From Cristatella mucedo (Eukaryota; Bryozoa; Phylactolaemata; Cristatellidae), in the NCBI GenBank assembly GCA_009760855.2, contig WPIO01000040.1, positions 1,468,501 to 1,532,500 of the forward strand: DNA of 64,000 bases, written 5' to 3'. The translations under genes were made by a program, and so were the position numbers. Shown here in pieces: positions 18,701-28,490 of this stretch (positions are counted from its first letter, which is position 1; the number at the start of each line of letters is the position of its first letter). The notes beneath the pieces are model-generated. The model was not told the DNA's origin and did no database searches. It worked only from the letters and a program-made list of their open reading frames with translations.

Positions 18701-19666
18701 AAAATAATTTATCCACACACCTGTGACAATAAAATACTGATCCTCCTTTATTAGCTGTTCTACATAATCCACTAAAATTCTTTATCAATACATAATGACT
18801 TTTTTCAGATTTAGTTATCAATAAAAGATTAATATGTCCATCTTGAATCTCTAATTTTCTTGATAGAATCCTTAGAGGATATACACCTGATTTGTCATTA
18901 TGTTCATAAACATTTATACTAACATTAAATAGTTTACCTAGTTTTTTAATATCAATTACTTTGAGTGGCCATTCAAGAATGAATTAGCTTTTAATATTTT
19001 GATTAAATCAATGTATCTCTCTGGATGAACACTTACAGGATTTAGGAATCTTAATACACACCATAAAGCACAATATTTATCTTCATTCTTTATATTAATA
19101 CAACAACGCTTCTTTGCTAAACCAGTTGGTAATGGTAAATAAGATGATCCTGCTCTAATAATATATTCACTCACATTAATCTCAAGACGTTTTACACCAA
19201 TCAATCTCCAACTAGAACCCGGATTCTTGTCAATAATTTTGTCTATTGATTCTTTTAAAGATTTTAATTGGTCTTTAATAATATTTGTATAATCAGATCT
19301 TTTAACAATTGCAACTAACTTAGAACCAGTTACAAGACTATGAGAATGTGTGTCAGTATCATCGTAATATGAATGGACTGAAATCTTTGTTTGTAATTTA
19401 AATGAAGAGAATCTAGTTGTTACTTCTTTTAATACGTTGTTATAACTTGGTATTATACTATTAAAGAAATCATCAATTTCAGTTGCTGAATAGTCTCTTC
19501 CTTTAAGAACATATCTCTCATGTTTTCCACTTGCTCCAACAAAATCTAATTTAAACTTATGAAGTCTAGAAGCAATACTTTTACTTGGAGTTATGTCATC
19601 AATGTTCATTAGTCTTCTTGACTCAGCGTGAAACGAATTTCCCTTTTGAGGACTTTTTCGATACAT
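15767..19666 (-). pseudogene. polB: protein-primed family B DNA polymerase
   Basis: Replicative polymerase of the Polinton type, about 1,300 codons. Landmarks in order are an N-terminal domain with a KRCCINIKNEDKYCALW block, the cysteine-rich CxxC segments, exonuclease I (YADFES, near 18525), KARDHCHFTGKFRGAAHELCN, exonuclease II (HNLKGYD, near 17983), LDPAHYLSAP, exonuclease III (YLYADVSLLAD, near 17498), motif B with CQIFEKT (near 16737) and motif C YTDNDS (near 16442). Frameshifts near 18960, 17718, 17120 and 16790, plus stops at 17226-17228 and 16172-16174, break it. At motif A (17215-17250) the catalytic Asp codon reads Tyr and a Leu codon reads stop. The ATG at 19666 follows TTAATATAG. 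Confidence 0.88.
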
Positions 19667-19815
19667 CTATATTAAGAAAATTAATAAAATTATTTAATTG
19701 AAAAAATAAATAGGACAAAAGTTTAATGTTGGAGGAAAAGTAAACTTTTAGGACATTTTCATTTCAAGACTTCGAAATGCGAACGATAGTGAGCATGAGG
19801 AGGATTGAAAAAGGG
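19667..19815. other. non-coding right terminal region of element 1
   Basis: About 150 bp between the polymerase start and the terminal repeat. It contains two blocks that echo each other in inverted form (GGACAAAAGTTTA and AAACTTTTAGGACA, about 19713-19756). No open frame is supported. It could hold the replication origin or priming sequences expected next to the ends of a protein-primed genome. Confidence 0.3.
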
Positions 19816-19848
19816 AAATGTCCCGTAAAGGATACTTTTCTTACAACA
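19816..19848 (-). repeat. terminal inverted repeat, right end of element 1
   Basis: Reverse complement of 553-585 with one mismatch. It is followed at once by GGCCG (19849-19853), the putative duplicated target. The inner flank differs completely from that of the left end. Confidence 0.85.
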
Positions 19849-20364
19849 GGCCGGGACGCTGGTCGCGCTACGCGCTACTTCCTGGTGCCGGCGCTGCGCA
19901 GTTCTGAGCGCTTTCTCGGGACGTGCACTCAGAGGCCCGCACTTCGAACCGTTAGCGGCGCGTCAGACAAGGCACGCGCTGACAGCCGTCGGCGGCGGCG
20001 GAAGAAGCGGCGGCCGCGTAAGCGGTCGGAAGACGACGCAGCGGCGGCCGCGGCCGCGCGGTCAGCAGCGGACGCTGCAGCTGCGGACGTGCTCGGCGCC
20101 TTGGCATTTCTCTGACCAGAGCAGCCTCGATCTGAGTAGCATCGATCGATCGATCGATCGCGACGCTGCTGTGCTTTCGATCCCTGGCAGCGGGAGACAC
20201 GCCTCGCACGCGAGAGAGAGCGCTCGCGCGCGTCCTTGAGGCGTGGAAACATTTCAAACGAATCAGAAAACGCGCGTACCGCATAGAGATACCTAAAACA
20301 CTTCCATTCTTTACGCTCTTATTAGTTGATCTTCTTTTACTTGAAGCATGCTGCAGCCACGCAC
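19849..20364. other. GC-rich host flank
   Basis: CpG-rich sequence with many alanine/arginine-coding shadow frames, none supported by splice signals or a family match. It contains an ATCGATCGATCGATCG microsatellite at about 20141-20161. Confidence 0.4.
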
Positions 20365-20785
20365 ATTGTTCATAATAACAATAACAATAACACTAATGCG
20401 TTTGTTATAGCGCCCTCAGAGAACTCAATTTCTTTGCACAGGCACTTTACATTCGCTGCAAGGAAAGCAATATCGAATGGTTACTTGTGGCATGCTCCAT
20501 ACGCAACAAGAACAACATGGTTAAGGGTGCACATTTACAGGGTCAGCATGCAAGTGTGGTGTGGCAACATGCACAGTGTCAGCACGCATAAGCACATGAA
20601 GGGTCGAATCACATGGACACACCAAATGCTGTGATGAATAGATGCGTTTTTATTTTCTACTTAAATGTGGCCAAAGTCAGGAGACGTCGCGACGCCAGTT
20701 GGAAGTTAATTCTAGGCTTCGGTGGCAAAAGAACTAAATTCACGGTCTCCAATGGATTTGAGATGTGTACAGTATATGTATATAC
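20365..20785 (-). mobile_element. CR1/L2-like LINE, 3' end fragment
   Basis: On the minus strand the sequence runs from a degenerate coding end (FATEA*N*LPTGV-type remnant of the RT C-terminus) to the conserved 3' tail GCAAATGTAAAGTGC...CTGAGGGCGCTATAAC and a CA-rich microsatellite. It matches the LINE copies at 37598-38110 and 38808-39335. Confidence 0.65.
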
Positions 20786-20786
20786 A

Positions 20787-20849
<63 letters not shown>

Positions 20850-20875
20850 TATATACATATATACATATATATTAC
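20787..20875. repeat. (TA)n microsatellite
   Basis: A run of alternating TA with a few TACATA interruptions. It lies between two LINE fragments in opposite orientations. Confidence 0.95.
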
Positions 20876-20999
20876 AAATATATAAACAGGGGCGAAGAAG
20901 ATGGAAAAATAGATTTCCAAACGCGTTTAGTTCAGGTCCTATCTCAGTGGGAGACTCCAGAGTATTGATGTGAATGGACGAAGAGCATCCGAGGATGCT

Positions 21000-21345
21000 C
21001 CTCTGAAATGTAGGGAACCTCGGGGTTCTGTGCTCGTCGGTCCCGTTCTTTTCACGGTTCGTGGTCTCCCTAATTTCCACGGTTCGTACTCGCCGATGTG
21101 ATGACCAGGCACAATCTAGGCTTTCACTTCTATGCAGATGACGCACCTATGCGGTTGTACCTCTGCTTTGATCCCTCCCAGCCCTCCAGCACGTCGAATT
21201 CTATCAACTCCCTTGCTGAATGTATTAATGACATCCGCACGTGGGTAGTCGGAAGACTTCCTTAAATTGAATGGCAATAAAACCAACTTACAAGTTATAG
21301 GCAGACCAAGTGTGATTCAGAGAAATACCGGACTGCGTTCCTTCT
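21000..21345 (+). mobile_element. CR1/L2-like LINE, reverse transcriptase fragment
   Basis: Degenerate coding remnant. The reverse transcriptase active-site block FYADDA with a following YLCFDPSQPSSTSNSI segment is readable at about 21119-21230, and INDIRTW follows. Stops and frameshifts are present. It is the same family as the RT at 38119-38841. Confidence 0.7.
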
Positions 21346-21408
21346 GTCTACTTATTCCCCTAGCACAGGGCTGCACTGAACGGGGAATCCGCTGCATAAC
21401 GAGCTGCA

Positions 21409-21440
21409 GCGGGGGGGGGGGAGAGGGGGCGAAAGGGGGC
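21409..21440 (+). repeat. G-rich tract, possible G-quadruplex
   Basis: Several G runs in close succession (GGGGGGGGGGGG, then GGGGG, GGGGG) could fold into a quadruplex. The surrounding 21440-22070 has no supported gene. Confidence 0.4.
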
Positions 21441-22074
21441 GAGGCAAGCCTAACGCAAGCAAGCGCGGCGCCTCAGGCTTCACTCACTGAAGCAATGAAA
21501 AGCGCTTACGAGCGTTGTCGTTTGAAGTCCTAGAGGCCCATTGACGTGCGAAAAACTGCGTAGCAACATCGCGCGCATTCATTCTGCTCCGCTCGCGTGT
21601 AATGAGCGAAGACGTTTTTCGAGACGCCATTTGCTTTTGAAGCGCACGACGAGCGCATGTACGCCCAGATGGCCGGTTAAAGCTAACGCGCTCTTGTATA
21701 TTTTTTCTTAACTAATAGCTATTGTTACCATTTTTCATTTTGCCCTCGATTTGAGTTTGCCGCTTCTCGCGCCAGCGACCGCGAATCACGTGATCACTCC
21801 GCGGTTCAACTTCGGCAGCGCTCTGCTCTCGCCCCGGGGTCTGCCATTGACCGCTGAGTCAGCGGCAATAGAGATTCATCAGGACATTTCTGGGAATTTA
21901 AATTTATTTGAGAATGACTTTGCGAATTTCTCACTTCTTCCAGAGGTGCAATATAAGCGGAGAATAGGAAAAGACCAAGGACGGACGGTTGACTCGCGTC
22001 TAGTCTGATAACTGAGACTTGCCGATCGGACGACACGAATTTAGCACCACCGATAACTGAAATTTGAACCACAC

Positions 22075-22345
22075 TAGGGCCTCGTCTGCCAGACCGAGCG
22101 CTGTTCTCGATTGTTCAATAAGGATATCGTGATCGATAGTGTCAAAGGCAGCTGAAAGGTCTAGCAAGGCGAGGGCAGTGACATTCCCGCCATCGCCGCT
22201 ACGTAGGATGTCATTGGATACACGACGAAGAACAGTTTACGTGAAGTGGTGTCGCTTGAATCTCGACTGAAATTCTTCTGACTCTTTATTCTGTTCAATG
22301 TGTGCCACATAGCTTGGCGACAAACGTTTCTAGAATCTTTGACAA
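22075..22345 (-). mobile_element. LINE reverse transcriptase fragment
   Basis: On the minus strand an ALALLDLSAAFDTIDHDIL block is readable, the conserved RT motif of CR1/L2-type LINEs. Upstream remnants fit the SYVAH and FQSRF region. Frameshifts make it a fossil. Confidence 0.75.
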
Positions 22346-22384
22346 AAAAGAAGAAATGAAAGTGGGCAATACTTTGATAGGAGC

Positions 22385-22790
22385 TTTAAATCTAATCCAG
22401 GCAATAGCCTGAGAACGCGCACGGACAATCTCATGATATTTGTCGATCTAACTTAGTATAATGTTTGCTATAACTTGGAATTAAAAGTGTAGCTGCATGA
22501 ATGTTTCAGTGGAAATGGCAGCCGTATCGCGGTTCGAATGCACAAATAGACTAGCTGGTCCGTGCCATTTGAGGCCATAGCACGAGAACGCGAAAGCGCG
22601 ATTGCATGAAATTTGGTGGGTAAGCCAGTAATACCATCCTGTATAATTTTGAATCAAATCCACAGTGTACTGACTATTATTTTGGCAATCGAATCTGTAT
22701 CGCGGATATTAATGGAATTCAAAACATTTCACGGTTGCAAATGGTTAAACTTTGGATTTGCACTTCGACCACTTAGCTGTCTGCAAATAT
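22385..22790 (-). repeat. diverged satellite monomers (about 175-bp family)
   Basis: Read on the minus strand the unit contains CGCGTTCTCGTGCTATGGCC followed by CAAATGGCACGGACCAGC. This matches monomers of the tandem array at 48240-49375. About two diverged units are present. Confidence 0.5.
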
Positions 22791-22800
22791 ATATGTCTTC

Positions 22801-23073
22801 CTAGTGATTGATCATTGATGCTATTAAAGTAGGGCAGTCATCGGCCAATTCGTCGAAAGCAACAGGAAAATCCGCTAATGGGACAAAGCTCAGAGCCAAC
22901 ATTATTGTGAAGACCATTCGCAGATGTTCGTCATCGCGGTATTCTGTTGCAAGATTAAAATCCTCAACCCTGCGCCAAAGATTCTGTTTGAGATCAAGCG
23001 AGCATCCAACAAGCTGCGCTCCACGAAAGATAAGTGAACGGGGATTCTGGATGGCTTTATCAAAACGTGACAC
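22801..23073 (-). pseudogene. MULE-type transposase fragment
   Basis: An open 90-codon stretch reads GCSLDLKQNLWRRVEDFNL, then ATEYRDDEHLR, LALSFVPLADFPVAFDEL. This is the C-terminal landmark pattern of Mutator-like (MULE) transposase domains: Gly-Cys, Gln-x-x-Trp-Arg, Tyr-x-x-Asp, and Ala-Phe-x-x-Leu. No ATG and no other part of a transposase was found. It is probably a remnant of a DNA transposon, or a domesticated exon. Recognition is by eye only. Confidence 0.5.
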
Positions 23074-23424
23074 ATTTTACAGATTCAGAAATTGTATGGT
23101 AATGCATGACACAACTAGAGTACTAATATTATTCTACATTAGCCGTAAAATGCGGTATTTTTCCTTTTTATTACAAAGGTAGTTAATTCCTTAGATAGAA
23201 AGCCGGTTAACTCAATAAATCGTACGCTTGAAAACATTATTTTGTCGTGTGCGAATTTGTTGGGGTTGTTAGCAAGCATTTCATATATATAAATAAACAG
23301 GGGCGAAGAAAACGTGAGGTAAAATATTAGCAGGAGCCAGTGGCAGCTGCTGAAGTAGCTACGCATTATCTCGCACGTGTCCGTTCGCAGTCGTGGCGAA
23401 TGGACCAATGAATGAGAGCGAAGC

Positions 23425-23515
23425 GTCAGCAAAAGTAAGGTGCCTAGAAAGAGATTGAGTTATCTGGGGGCGCTTTATCAAGGGTTTAACTATTATTTTT
23501 GCTATCATTATTCAT
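23425..23515 (+). repeat. LINE 3' tail
   Basis: Contains the conserved 3' hairpin block (GTGCCTAGAAAGAGATTGAG, then a GGGGCGCTTTATCAAG end) followed by an ATT-type microsatellite. It is a solo 3' end of the CR1/L2-like family. Confidence 0.7.
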
Positions 23516-24056
23516 CTCGGGAGAGAATTCCGCCGACGGACGCCGGTCGCGAGCGCGCGACGGTGTGCGAACCGCAATGGCCGACGCTCGCAGGCGATCG
23601 CCTATCGCCACGGGATGCGGTTCTGCCCCATCCGCCACTTCCGCTGCAGCGCTTGCTACTAGCCGTCGCCGACGTGCGGCGTCGGGCGTCTCTTCCGCCA
23701 GCCGCCGCCGAACGCGCGCAGCTGGAGACACCCGCGAGTCGGCGGCAGATAGCCTCTGCAGCATCCAGGCGCGCGCGGCGCCACCGAGCGGCACGCCGCG
23801 CTGGAGCTCCAGGCTGCTGCCGCCGTCTCCGGGCCGCGGCGAGCGGCGCTTCGCAGCAGGTGCGCCAAGCCGCCGCGCTCTGCATCCTGCGTCCGCGACC
23901 GCACGGCTGCGCGCCGGAGCGCGGCGCGCGCGGCGTCGAGCTCATCCGAAAGGCACCGCTGGTGGCCGACCGGCAGCGCGCAAGAGGCGTAACGCTCCGG
24001 TGCGGAGAGGTGCGGGCTCTTTTTGTCTATAAATCGTTGGTGTCAGCGGAGCCTTC

Positions 24057-24183
24057 GCCAATTTTTACACAAAGGCGTAGGCGTTTCCGGCGCCGTGGAG
24101 TAAGCGCGTGCCCGGCGGGCTACGAAGTCCCGTTGCGCCGCTAGCCTCGGAACGACTTGAGACGAGCTACCAACCGACGCGGT
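24057..24183 (+). repeat. direct repeat left of element 2
   Basis: About 127 bp (from GCCAATTTTTACACAAAGGC to CGACGCGGT) recur in direct orientation at 47116-47244, with roughly four in five bases identical. The repeat brackets element 2. The GC-rich stretch 23516-24056 before it shows no supported gene. Confidence 0.75.
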
Positions 24184-24405
24184 GTTACAAAAATGCTCTT
24201 CCCGGTCTCTCCCCAACTGGCACGTAAGCCACCTGGAATGTCGCAGTCGTTTCACTCGCACTCACTCCAGGTGGGCAACGTGCCATCTGTGACGAGTCCC
24301 AAAGTGGCATTTTTTTATACAAAACCCTCGACAACATCGATGTGAAAATACTACCGAACTAGCAAGGTTATATTATATTAAAAAGAATTTTTTACTATTG
24401 TACAG

Positions 24406-24845
24406 AAATGAGCAGTGCCAGGAAGGGAAACACATAATCAGAAGAAGGTTATACTAAGATTAAGCATGTTTTGCGTGTAATTGAGGAAGCATTTCTGCAA
24501 GGAAAGTTAACAGTGCGTGTCTAGTCTCTTGCTTATAAGGAAGAGATTTATTAAAAGGCAAATTCGATCTTAATATTGTTCGTGACACTAGTGTTTTACC
24601 TCCTCTTGGGTTAACTACTACTCAGTTTTGGCTTAATGTTCATGGAGTAGAGATTGATTTTGCTTCTTCTAAAATTGATTTTGCTTCTTCTATCTTCCTC
24701 AGGATTAATCCAGACCCTAACTTTTTTTGTGCATCAAATGACAGGGTTTGTGGCCGAAAAACCTGAAGGATTTGAGCTTATTGATGATTTGATATTTGAT
24801 TTATATTCAGGGAAAAAAAATGTTTTCATATTTGCGTTCTTGTGA
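24406..24845 (+). pseudogene. decayed viral gene, unknown
   Basis: An ATG at 24406 follows TTGTACAGAA, the viral start motif. The frame is broken within ten codons. Later open pieces include EIDFASSKIDFASS, made by a direct 21-bp duplication near 24650-24690. No homolog is recognised and copy 1 lacks this region. Confidence 0.3.
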
Positions 24846-24926
24846 TGGGCACGTGAATACCTTGTTGAAACAGAATAAAAAAAATTGCGAAAGGAGGATA
24901 AATAAATATTTAAGTTAACTTGTTTT

Positions 24927-25283
24927 ATAGTAAATATTTCCGACCTGCGCAAAAAGTATGTTAACCAAAGGTATGAAGAAGTTGTGCAATACAATAGCAA
25001 AGTAAGGTTGTGCCTAATGAGCTTAACGAGGGTAAGATATGCACTGAAATTTGTAAACATTCTCATATCGCTAGGAGTAACTATAACCAGCACTTACATT
25101 TCATCAGTCCCAGACTTATCTGATGTTGTTCCTGCATTCGCAGCAGTAACCACAGTGTTGTTATCAATTGATGGCGTCCTTGCTGAAATAGACAAACGCA
25201 AAAGAGCAACTCTAGAAGTAAATGCAAAGTTTATCTCACAAGTAATAGATACTTTGTCTGGTGATGAAATAACCAGAGAATAA
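24927..25283 (+). CDS. two-helix membrane protein
   Basis: Open for at least 100 codons from near a TTTTATAGTAAAT motif; no ATG at the expected start, an internal GTG at 24984 is possible. Residues in the middle form two hydrophobic segments (YALKFVNILISLGVTITSTY and VVPAFAAVTTVLLSIDGVL) flanked by basic helices. This is the pattern of a small two-span membrane protein. Absent from copy 1. Function unknown. Confidence 0.4.
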   Translation: MVNISDLRKKYVNQRYEEVVQYNSKVRLCLMSLTRVRYALKFVNILISLGVTITSTYISSVPDLSDVVPAFAAVTTVLLSIDGVLAEIDKRKRATLEVNAKFISQVIDTLSGDEITRE

Positions 25284-25329
25284 TTCAATGATATTGTTAA
25301 GGGCACAGCTGAAATAGACATTGCTCAGT

Positions 25330-25927
25330 AAGATTGATTGCTGTTTGATTATTTGCAATTCCTTATCGACAAATCTTCTCTGCATAGCGTCTAGGAAATA
25401 TCTAGCTAGTTGATCTTTCCCTGCTATTATTCTAAGAGAATCTCGTGCTTCGTCAAACTCAAATGACGGATCAGTGGCTCTCCCCTTTCTTTTTCATCTT
25501 CTCCTTCGTCCGGTTTTATTAGACATCTAACGGTTGGTCCACGTTCTAATGACTCTTCGTGCTATCCTACTCTCCTACTTTTCTACAGTACTTTGGTTGT
25601 ATTCGTTTGACTATCTCTTTTTACAGCTTTTGCCGGTTCTTCTCCTGTTGTTCTTGTAATGTTGTCATTCAGGTAATCTAAAATCTTCGGTAGATTCTCA
25701 ATTCATTCCCTGTTTCTAGTAGGATCGCCGGAATTCAGACTTTCGAATTCCTTTTCATGCTGAGCCATGAAAGCTCTTTCTGCTATCGTTCTATTCATTG
25801 TCTCAACTAACGCAACACTTTTCTTGCTCGTTGCTTCTATTACGCAAGTCCGTGTCCGTTGATTTTTTTTCTTGAAATCTCCTTTAAACTCTCTGATCCA
25901 GGATCTGTTGTTATCTTCTTCGGCCAT
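25330..25927 (-). pseudogene. helical protein, unknown
   Basis: The ATG at 25927 opens 74 codons rich in charged residues (a Glu/Lys helix, MAEEDNNRSWIREFK), then a stop. Further open pieces to 25330 include a helical ARDSLRIIAGKDQLARYFLD segment. It looks like one decayed alpha-helical gene. No family recognised. Copy 1 lacks it. Confidence 0.3.
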
Positions 25928-25993
25928 CGCAAAAGACCCTTTGAGTAAATATCAACTGTTGTTTGTTTTGCTTATTTTGGCGATTTTGTTTTA

Positions 25994-26230
25994 AGCGCGC
26001 TCGAGTCTCGTATACTTACTAGCAACAATAATCATGCTTAATGCGAATTTATGACCCGAATCAGCTGGTGGCATATGCGGTATATCTGCTTGCTGACTTT
26101 CATTAGGCACTCCTGTGTCAAAGAGACCATGAGAAATTACTTTTGGCCTTGTTCTGAATACCTGGCTTACATCTGAATTCGGGTCATACTTACCTTTCTT
26201 TTTGCTCTCTTTTAAAGTCAAGAATGACAT
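25994..26230 (-). CDS. small unknown viral gene, divergent start
   Basis: A 79-residue open frame that starts after TATAGA on the minus strand. It begins MSFLTLKESKKKGKYDP and has a His/Pro-rich middle. It shares a bidirectional start motif with the plus-strand gene at 26241. No recognised domain. Confidence 0.35.
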
Positions 26231-26243
26231 TCTATAGAAAATG
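26228..26243. promoter_or_regulatory. bidirectional start-site motif, copy 2
   Basis: CATTCTATAGAAAATG puts a TATAGA core between a minus ATG (read from 26230) and a plus ATG (26241), with ten bases between. It repeats the arrangement seen at 10550-10559 of copy 1. Confidence 0.5.
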
Positions 26244-26815
26244 GAAATACTTTGCAAAGTTTGTTCCCACACTTTATCTGAAAAAAGAATACCTGGAAAG
26301 CGATCACACGAATTGTAACAAAAAAATAAAGCGAAGGTCAAAGCTAAAAGATGGATTGCGTTGTGATCTGCAGGATCTCGATTCAACAGAAACAGAATTT
26401 GACTCGGGCATCCTACGAAACAATAAAATCATTGTCTGCACGGATTGCTACTATTCTATGAATCGGCTTACCAAATCAAAACCAACGAAGATGTATGCTC
26501 TTTCCAAGAAGTATTATAAAAAAGTGCTCTGAAATATATCGTCATCACCAATGTGCCGAGCATGAAACAATAACACTCATTGCGAAACTATTTCCACTAC
26601 TCAAAGGTAGGCGCAAAGCAAACAAGCGAAAGGAACTAGTATTATTACTGCCACATTTCTATTATTCACGTGAATACATAGCTGACCAAGATATTGACTC
26701 TTATATTACCAATATTATCAACAAAGTAATAGTCAGTAGTCAGCCTATTGAAACATGCTTAATATTCAAAGCCTTTACCTTTGCTTACAGTATTTATTGC
26801 GCGTATGTGTCCTGA
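26241..26815 (+). pseudogene. decayed Cys-containing viral gene
   Basis: From ATG 26241 the frame starts MEILCKVCSHTLSEKRIP and breaks after about 25 codons. Other phases stay open and carry a second CxxC (IVCTDC near 26435) and a helical, Lys-rich end. Two CxxC pairs suggest a zinc-ribbon protein. The gene is absent from copy 1. Confidence 0.3.
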
Positions 26816-26834
26816 AACTACAGTCAATAAAATA

Positions 26835-26978
26835 AATAATTCATTTATATAGCGCCCCAAGAGAACTTAATCTCTATTCAGGCGCTTCACATATGCCACG
26901 GGGCTCAAGCCCACGACCTCAGCTACACCTTGGTCGGGGCGAGCACCTTAACCGCTAGACCAAACCAGCTCGGAAATT
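26835..26978 (-). mobile_element. tRNA-derived SINE, family 1
   Basis: On the minus strand: an A-box-like TTTGGTCTAGCGGTTAAGG, a B-box-like GGGCTTGAGCCCC, then the tail GCGCCTGAATAGAGATTAAG and GGGGCGCTATATAAATGAAT. This is the same structure as the SINEs at 41188 and 61441. It is inserted in the left part of element 2. Confidence 0.8.
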
Positions 26979-27059
26979 ATTGTTAGCGGCGGAGCACTTT
27001 TATTAGTCCATAAATAGTTAACTGGTGTCTTTATAATCGAGTTCATAGACCTTGGATTA

Positions 27060-27640
27060 AACGAAACTTATATCACATCTGTTGTTTTACTGTTTTTTCA
27101 GCATAACTTTTGTCGCTGACTCACCAAGATTAACAGGATCAGCAACATTAATTATCGAATTATTTCCCATGTTTAACGTCGTTGTTGCGGGGCTGCCATT
27201 TAACACAACATCTCGTTTCATTCTGCCATAAGTAACGTAAAAAGTCACGAGGCAGAACAGTAAGAGTAGTAGTACTTGATTTCCAATGAGCTGAGGTAAC
27301 AGCAAAGCCATTCATATTCAAATCCGTTTTATTGTATCTCCTGATTTATTAACGTGATTTCTAATTTGAAAAAATTAACAGCATCTGTTGGATTTACTTC
27401 AGGTCCGACATTAGTAGCAGCCACGCCTTTGAAATCAATTGATCCGTTCCTATTTTCTAAACAATTTGCATCAGCATTAGATTTTGTAACAGCCCACTTG
27501 CATTGACTAGATCAGAAAGACTAGTCACCCAATTTCCATTTGCAGAAAGATCGGACAGCAAGCAAAAGTTGAATTTCTTAACGAAAGCACCGAGATCAAC
27601 TTTACGGTTCATCCATATACTTTTCTATTGAAACTTTAGA
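27060..27640 (-). pseudogene. fourth fibre-like gene (only in copy 2)
   Basis: Shaft-type repeats are readable in pieces: LNMGNNSIINVADPVNLGE at 27087-27311, and VGPEVNPTDAVNFF with SGDTI upstream. The N-terminal part (MNRKVDLGAFVKKF near 27610) is also readable. Several frameshifts. It lies left of the nuclease, where copy 1 already ends. Confidence 0.5.
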
Positions 27641-27681
27641 TTTATCAAGCACTTCTCTCTAGCTTCTACTTCTCTCTTCTT

Positions 27682-28490
27682 CTATGGAAAAATCCTTGCA
27701 AATCCATCAGGGTCGTCTTCTTCCGCTACTTTTTGAAGTGATCTCCTGATGTAATACTTAATATCGAATCCAGGATTAACTTTGTTATTGAATTTACCGC
27801 ACGTGCTTATCAGGCCAAACTCAAAATCCCAATACAACAACGTTCTCAACGTTCTCAAGCAGATACATAAACAGTGGACATCGTAACGACATGTCTGCTT
27901 CTGTCTCTGTAGGAATTCTGACATTTCCAGCAGCAATCAAATCAATAGGAGCATCTTCATAGTTCAATCCGGGTACCATTATTTCAAATTCTGAGTTAAG
28001 GCACTCATTCAATTCTAACACATGTAAAATGAGTAAACACTGGGCACGATACTTTTTTGGAATTATTCCATCGTGCTTGTTTGTGCCTGCTCCACAAACA
28101 TTTAATCTCTACTAAAATGTGCCCTTCAATTATTCCATCAGGGGAATATCTGTAAACCTCATCACGACTAAAACATCCATTTGTGTTTTCAAGCTTAGTA
28201 TTAAATATTTCCTCTCCAAGAACTTAGCGGCAATAGTTTCAAACACTTGGCCGAATAGCATTGGCGGATATCTTTTTGCAGAGTTGTTTGCAATATATTT
28301 TTTTAACTTTCGATTAGCCAGTACATCAGTGTCATAATCACTCTGATCACCAAATACCATTCCAGCCCCAAGAACAGAATGAACCTCTGACCCTCCAACG
28401 TTCAATGTCATCGCTTTCTTCCATTCCTCCGAATCCTGAAAAAATCAAACTTTTCCATCGTATATTATGAAGAAATTTCATTCAGTATCA
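27682..28490 (-). pseudogene. YqaJ-type nuclease, copy 2
   Basis: Homolog of 573-1112. The start ATG follows AATATACG near 28460. The LNVGGSEVHSVLG and KKYIANNSAKRYPPMLFGQ blocks and the YSPDGII...EIKCLW active-site block are recognisable in different phases. The C-terminus runs on past the point where copy 1 is cut by its terminal repeat (VPGLNYEDAPIDLI). Frameshifts and stops make it non-functional. Confidence 0.65.

Larger units (their letters stand above)
553..19848. mobile_element. endogenous Polinton/adintovirus-like virus, copy 1
   Basis: About 19.3 kb of AT-rich DNA sits inside GC-rich host sequence, bounded by 33-bp inverted repeats. It encodes protein-primed PolB, packaging ATPase, adenain-like protease, major capsid and penton-like proteins, YqaJ-type nuclease, HNH endonuclease and fibre-like proteins. 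This gene set defines the Polinton/adintovirus/polinton-like virus group. Genes are densely packed on both strands with no introns. Several are intact (minor capsid, zinc-ribbon tail, HNH, fibre 1 and small proteins). Others carry stops or frameshifts, so the copy is a young fossil, or has some assembly indels. No integrase gene is visible. Confidence 0.9.

Noticed and set aside
23440-24144. Host gene in the GC-rich stretch
   Set aside because: All six frames stay open for long distances because of GC content, giving Arg/Ala-rich peptides with no family match or consistent splice sites.
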